Position numbers and translations under genes: made by a program. Below, piece after piece: positions 63,580 to 64,000 of a stretch of DNA of 64,000 bases. The first letter of the stretch is position 1. Each line of letters starts with the position of its first letter. The notes under the pieces are model-generated. The model made no database searches. It was given only the letters and a program-made list of their open reading frames with translations, and was not told the origin of the DNA. The DNA comes from Ilyomonas sp965199905 (GTDB lineage Bacteria; Bacteroidota; Bacteroidia; Chitinophagales; Chitinophagaceae): NCBI GenBank assembly GCA_965199905.1, contig OZ241366.1, positions 124,001 to 188,000 on the forward strand, given 5' to 3'.

Positions 63580-64000
63580 TTACGAGCCTGATTTATCACT
63601 GATGGCTTTCTTGCCATACATATTATTGCCATAGTCGTAGCTTTTGCCGTAGCCATAGCCATGACCGTAGGTGGTTTTGAAAAGCCCTCTTCCTTTTACC
63701 GAATTAAAAACGATAAGCGGATTTTTAAGTTCTCTCAGTTTGCCGCTTTCTTCCAGCGATTGAATCACAGATTTCGGAGTATAGCCGTGCCTAACCACGA
63801 ACAATGTCATATCGCAATACTCAGTCAGCAAATAAGCATCAGCAACAGGATCAACCGGCGCTGTATCAACAATTATATAATCAAATATATTTTCCAGATG
63901 TTTGAAAAGATCATTCAATCTGTCATCCAGCAAAAGTTCCGTTGGATTTGAATTAACAATGCCAACAGGTATTACAGAAAGGTTTTTATATTCTGTTTTT
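63580..64000 (-). CDS. Wzc-type tyrosine kinase / chain-length regulator (C-terminal part, cut by window edge)
   Basis: About 140 residues of the C-terminal end. It contains the Walker B-like FDYIIVDTAPVDPVADA, VRHGYTPKSVIQSLEE, and a tail rich in tyrosine and glycine (YGHGYGYGKSYDYG ... YGKK), the autophosphorylation cluster of BY-kinases. The frame is open to the right edge of the window. It would be the first gene of the EPS operon seen here, controlling chain length and export. Confidence 0.9.
   Translation of the reverse strand, partial: KTEYKNLSVIPVGIVNSNPTELLLDDRLNDLFKHLENIFDYIIVDTAPVDPVADAYLLTEYCDMTLFVVRHGYTPKSVIQSLEESGKLRELKNPLIVFNSVKGRGLFKTTYGHGYGYGKSYDYGNNMYGKKAISDKSGS

Overview
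The window looks like chromosomal DNA of a Bacteroidota bacterium, most likely a member of the Chitinophagaceae or a close relative. Evidence: two very large secreted proteins end in type IX secretion (Por) sorting domains; several genes are preceded by the Bacteroidota -7 box TAnnTTTG; SusD/OMP-style beta-barrels, M14 peptidases, ECF sigma/anti-sigma pairs and HAHQLGTP-type histidine kinases are typical of that phylum. No plasmid, phage or transposase gene is visible. The genus cannot be told from the sequence alone.

Layout. 1-11.6 kb: end of an ABC-F ATPase, an NtrC-type regulator with a stand-alone HPt protein, RNase Z, dapA, a small outer-membrane protein, surE with a coupled membrane gene, a secreted serine hydrolase, exonuclease III, an M14 peptidase and a LOG-family protein. 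11.6-19.4 kb: SDR, an ECF sigma / anti-sigma-like / outer-membrane cassette, a hybrid kinase whose catalytic boxes are degenerate, an epimerase and a GH29-like glycosidase. 19.5-33 kb: 3-oxoacid CoA-transferase, acyltransferase, exported TIM-barrel lipoprotein, DinB-like protein, response regulator, esterase, Bcr/CflA-type exporter, HAD phosphatase, ABC exporter and treZ. 33-40.5 kb: DUF2256 mini-gene, response regulator plus a histidine-kinase remnant, P5C dehydrogenase, two tandem histidine kinases, tRNA-Leu(GAG), a GNAT pseudogene and asd. 41-48 kb: two paralogous ~1020-residue secreted right-handed beta-helix proteins. 48-64 kb: one long reverse-strand exopolysaccharide/capsule locus running from the end of a Wzc-type tyrosine kinase through eight or nine glycosyltransferases, Wzx flippase, Wzy/ligase, acyltransferase and sugar-modifying enzymes to a GT61 enzyme.

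How things fit together. dapA and asd (39.4 kb) are two steps of the same lysine/threonine branch, though not adjacent. asd has a 5' leader that reads like a classical amino-acid attenuator (short leader peptide, competing hairpins, terminator with a T-tract). The EPS locus supplies repeat-unit assembly (GTs), export (Wzx), polymerisation (Wzy) and control (BY-kinase); the two beta-helix proteins beside it are candidates for acting on the extracellular polymer. Two-component parts are scattered: HPt and NtrC together, a pseudokinase-like hybrid, single receivers, two kinases without a regulator.

The most unusual signal is a family of about 85-120 bp intergenic repeats, six copies in 36 kb (11.8, 22.0, 28.0, 30.9, 35.8 and 48.0 kb), in both orientations, in two subtypes, with conserved internal hairpins, one of which shows a compensatory base-pair change. 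I do not recognise this family and no mobilising gene is present in the window.
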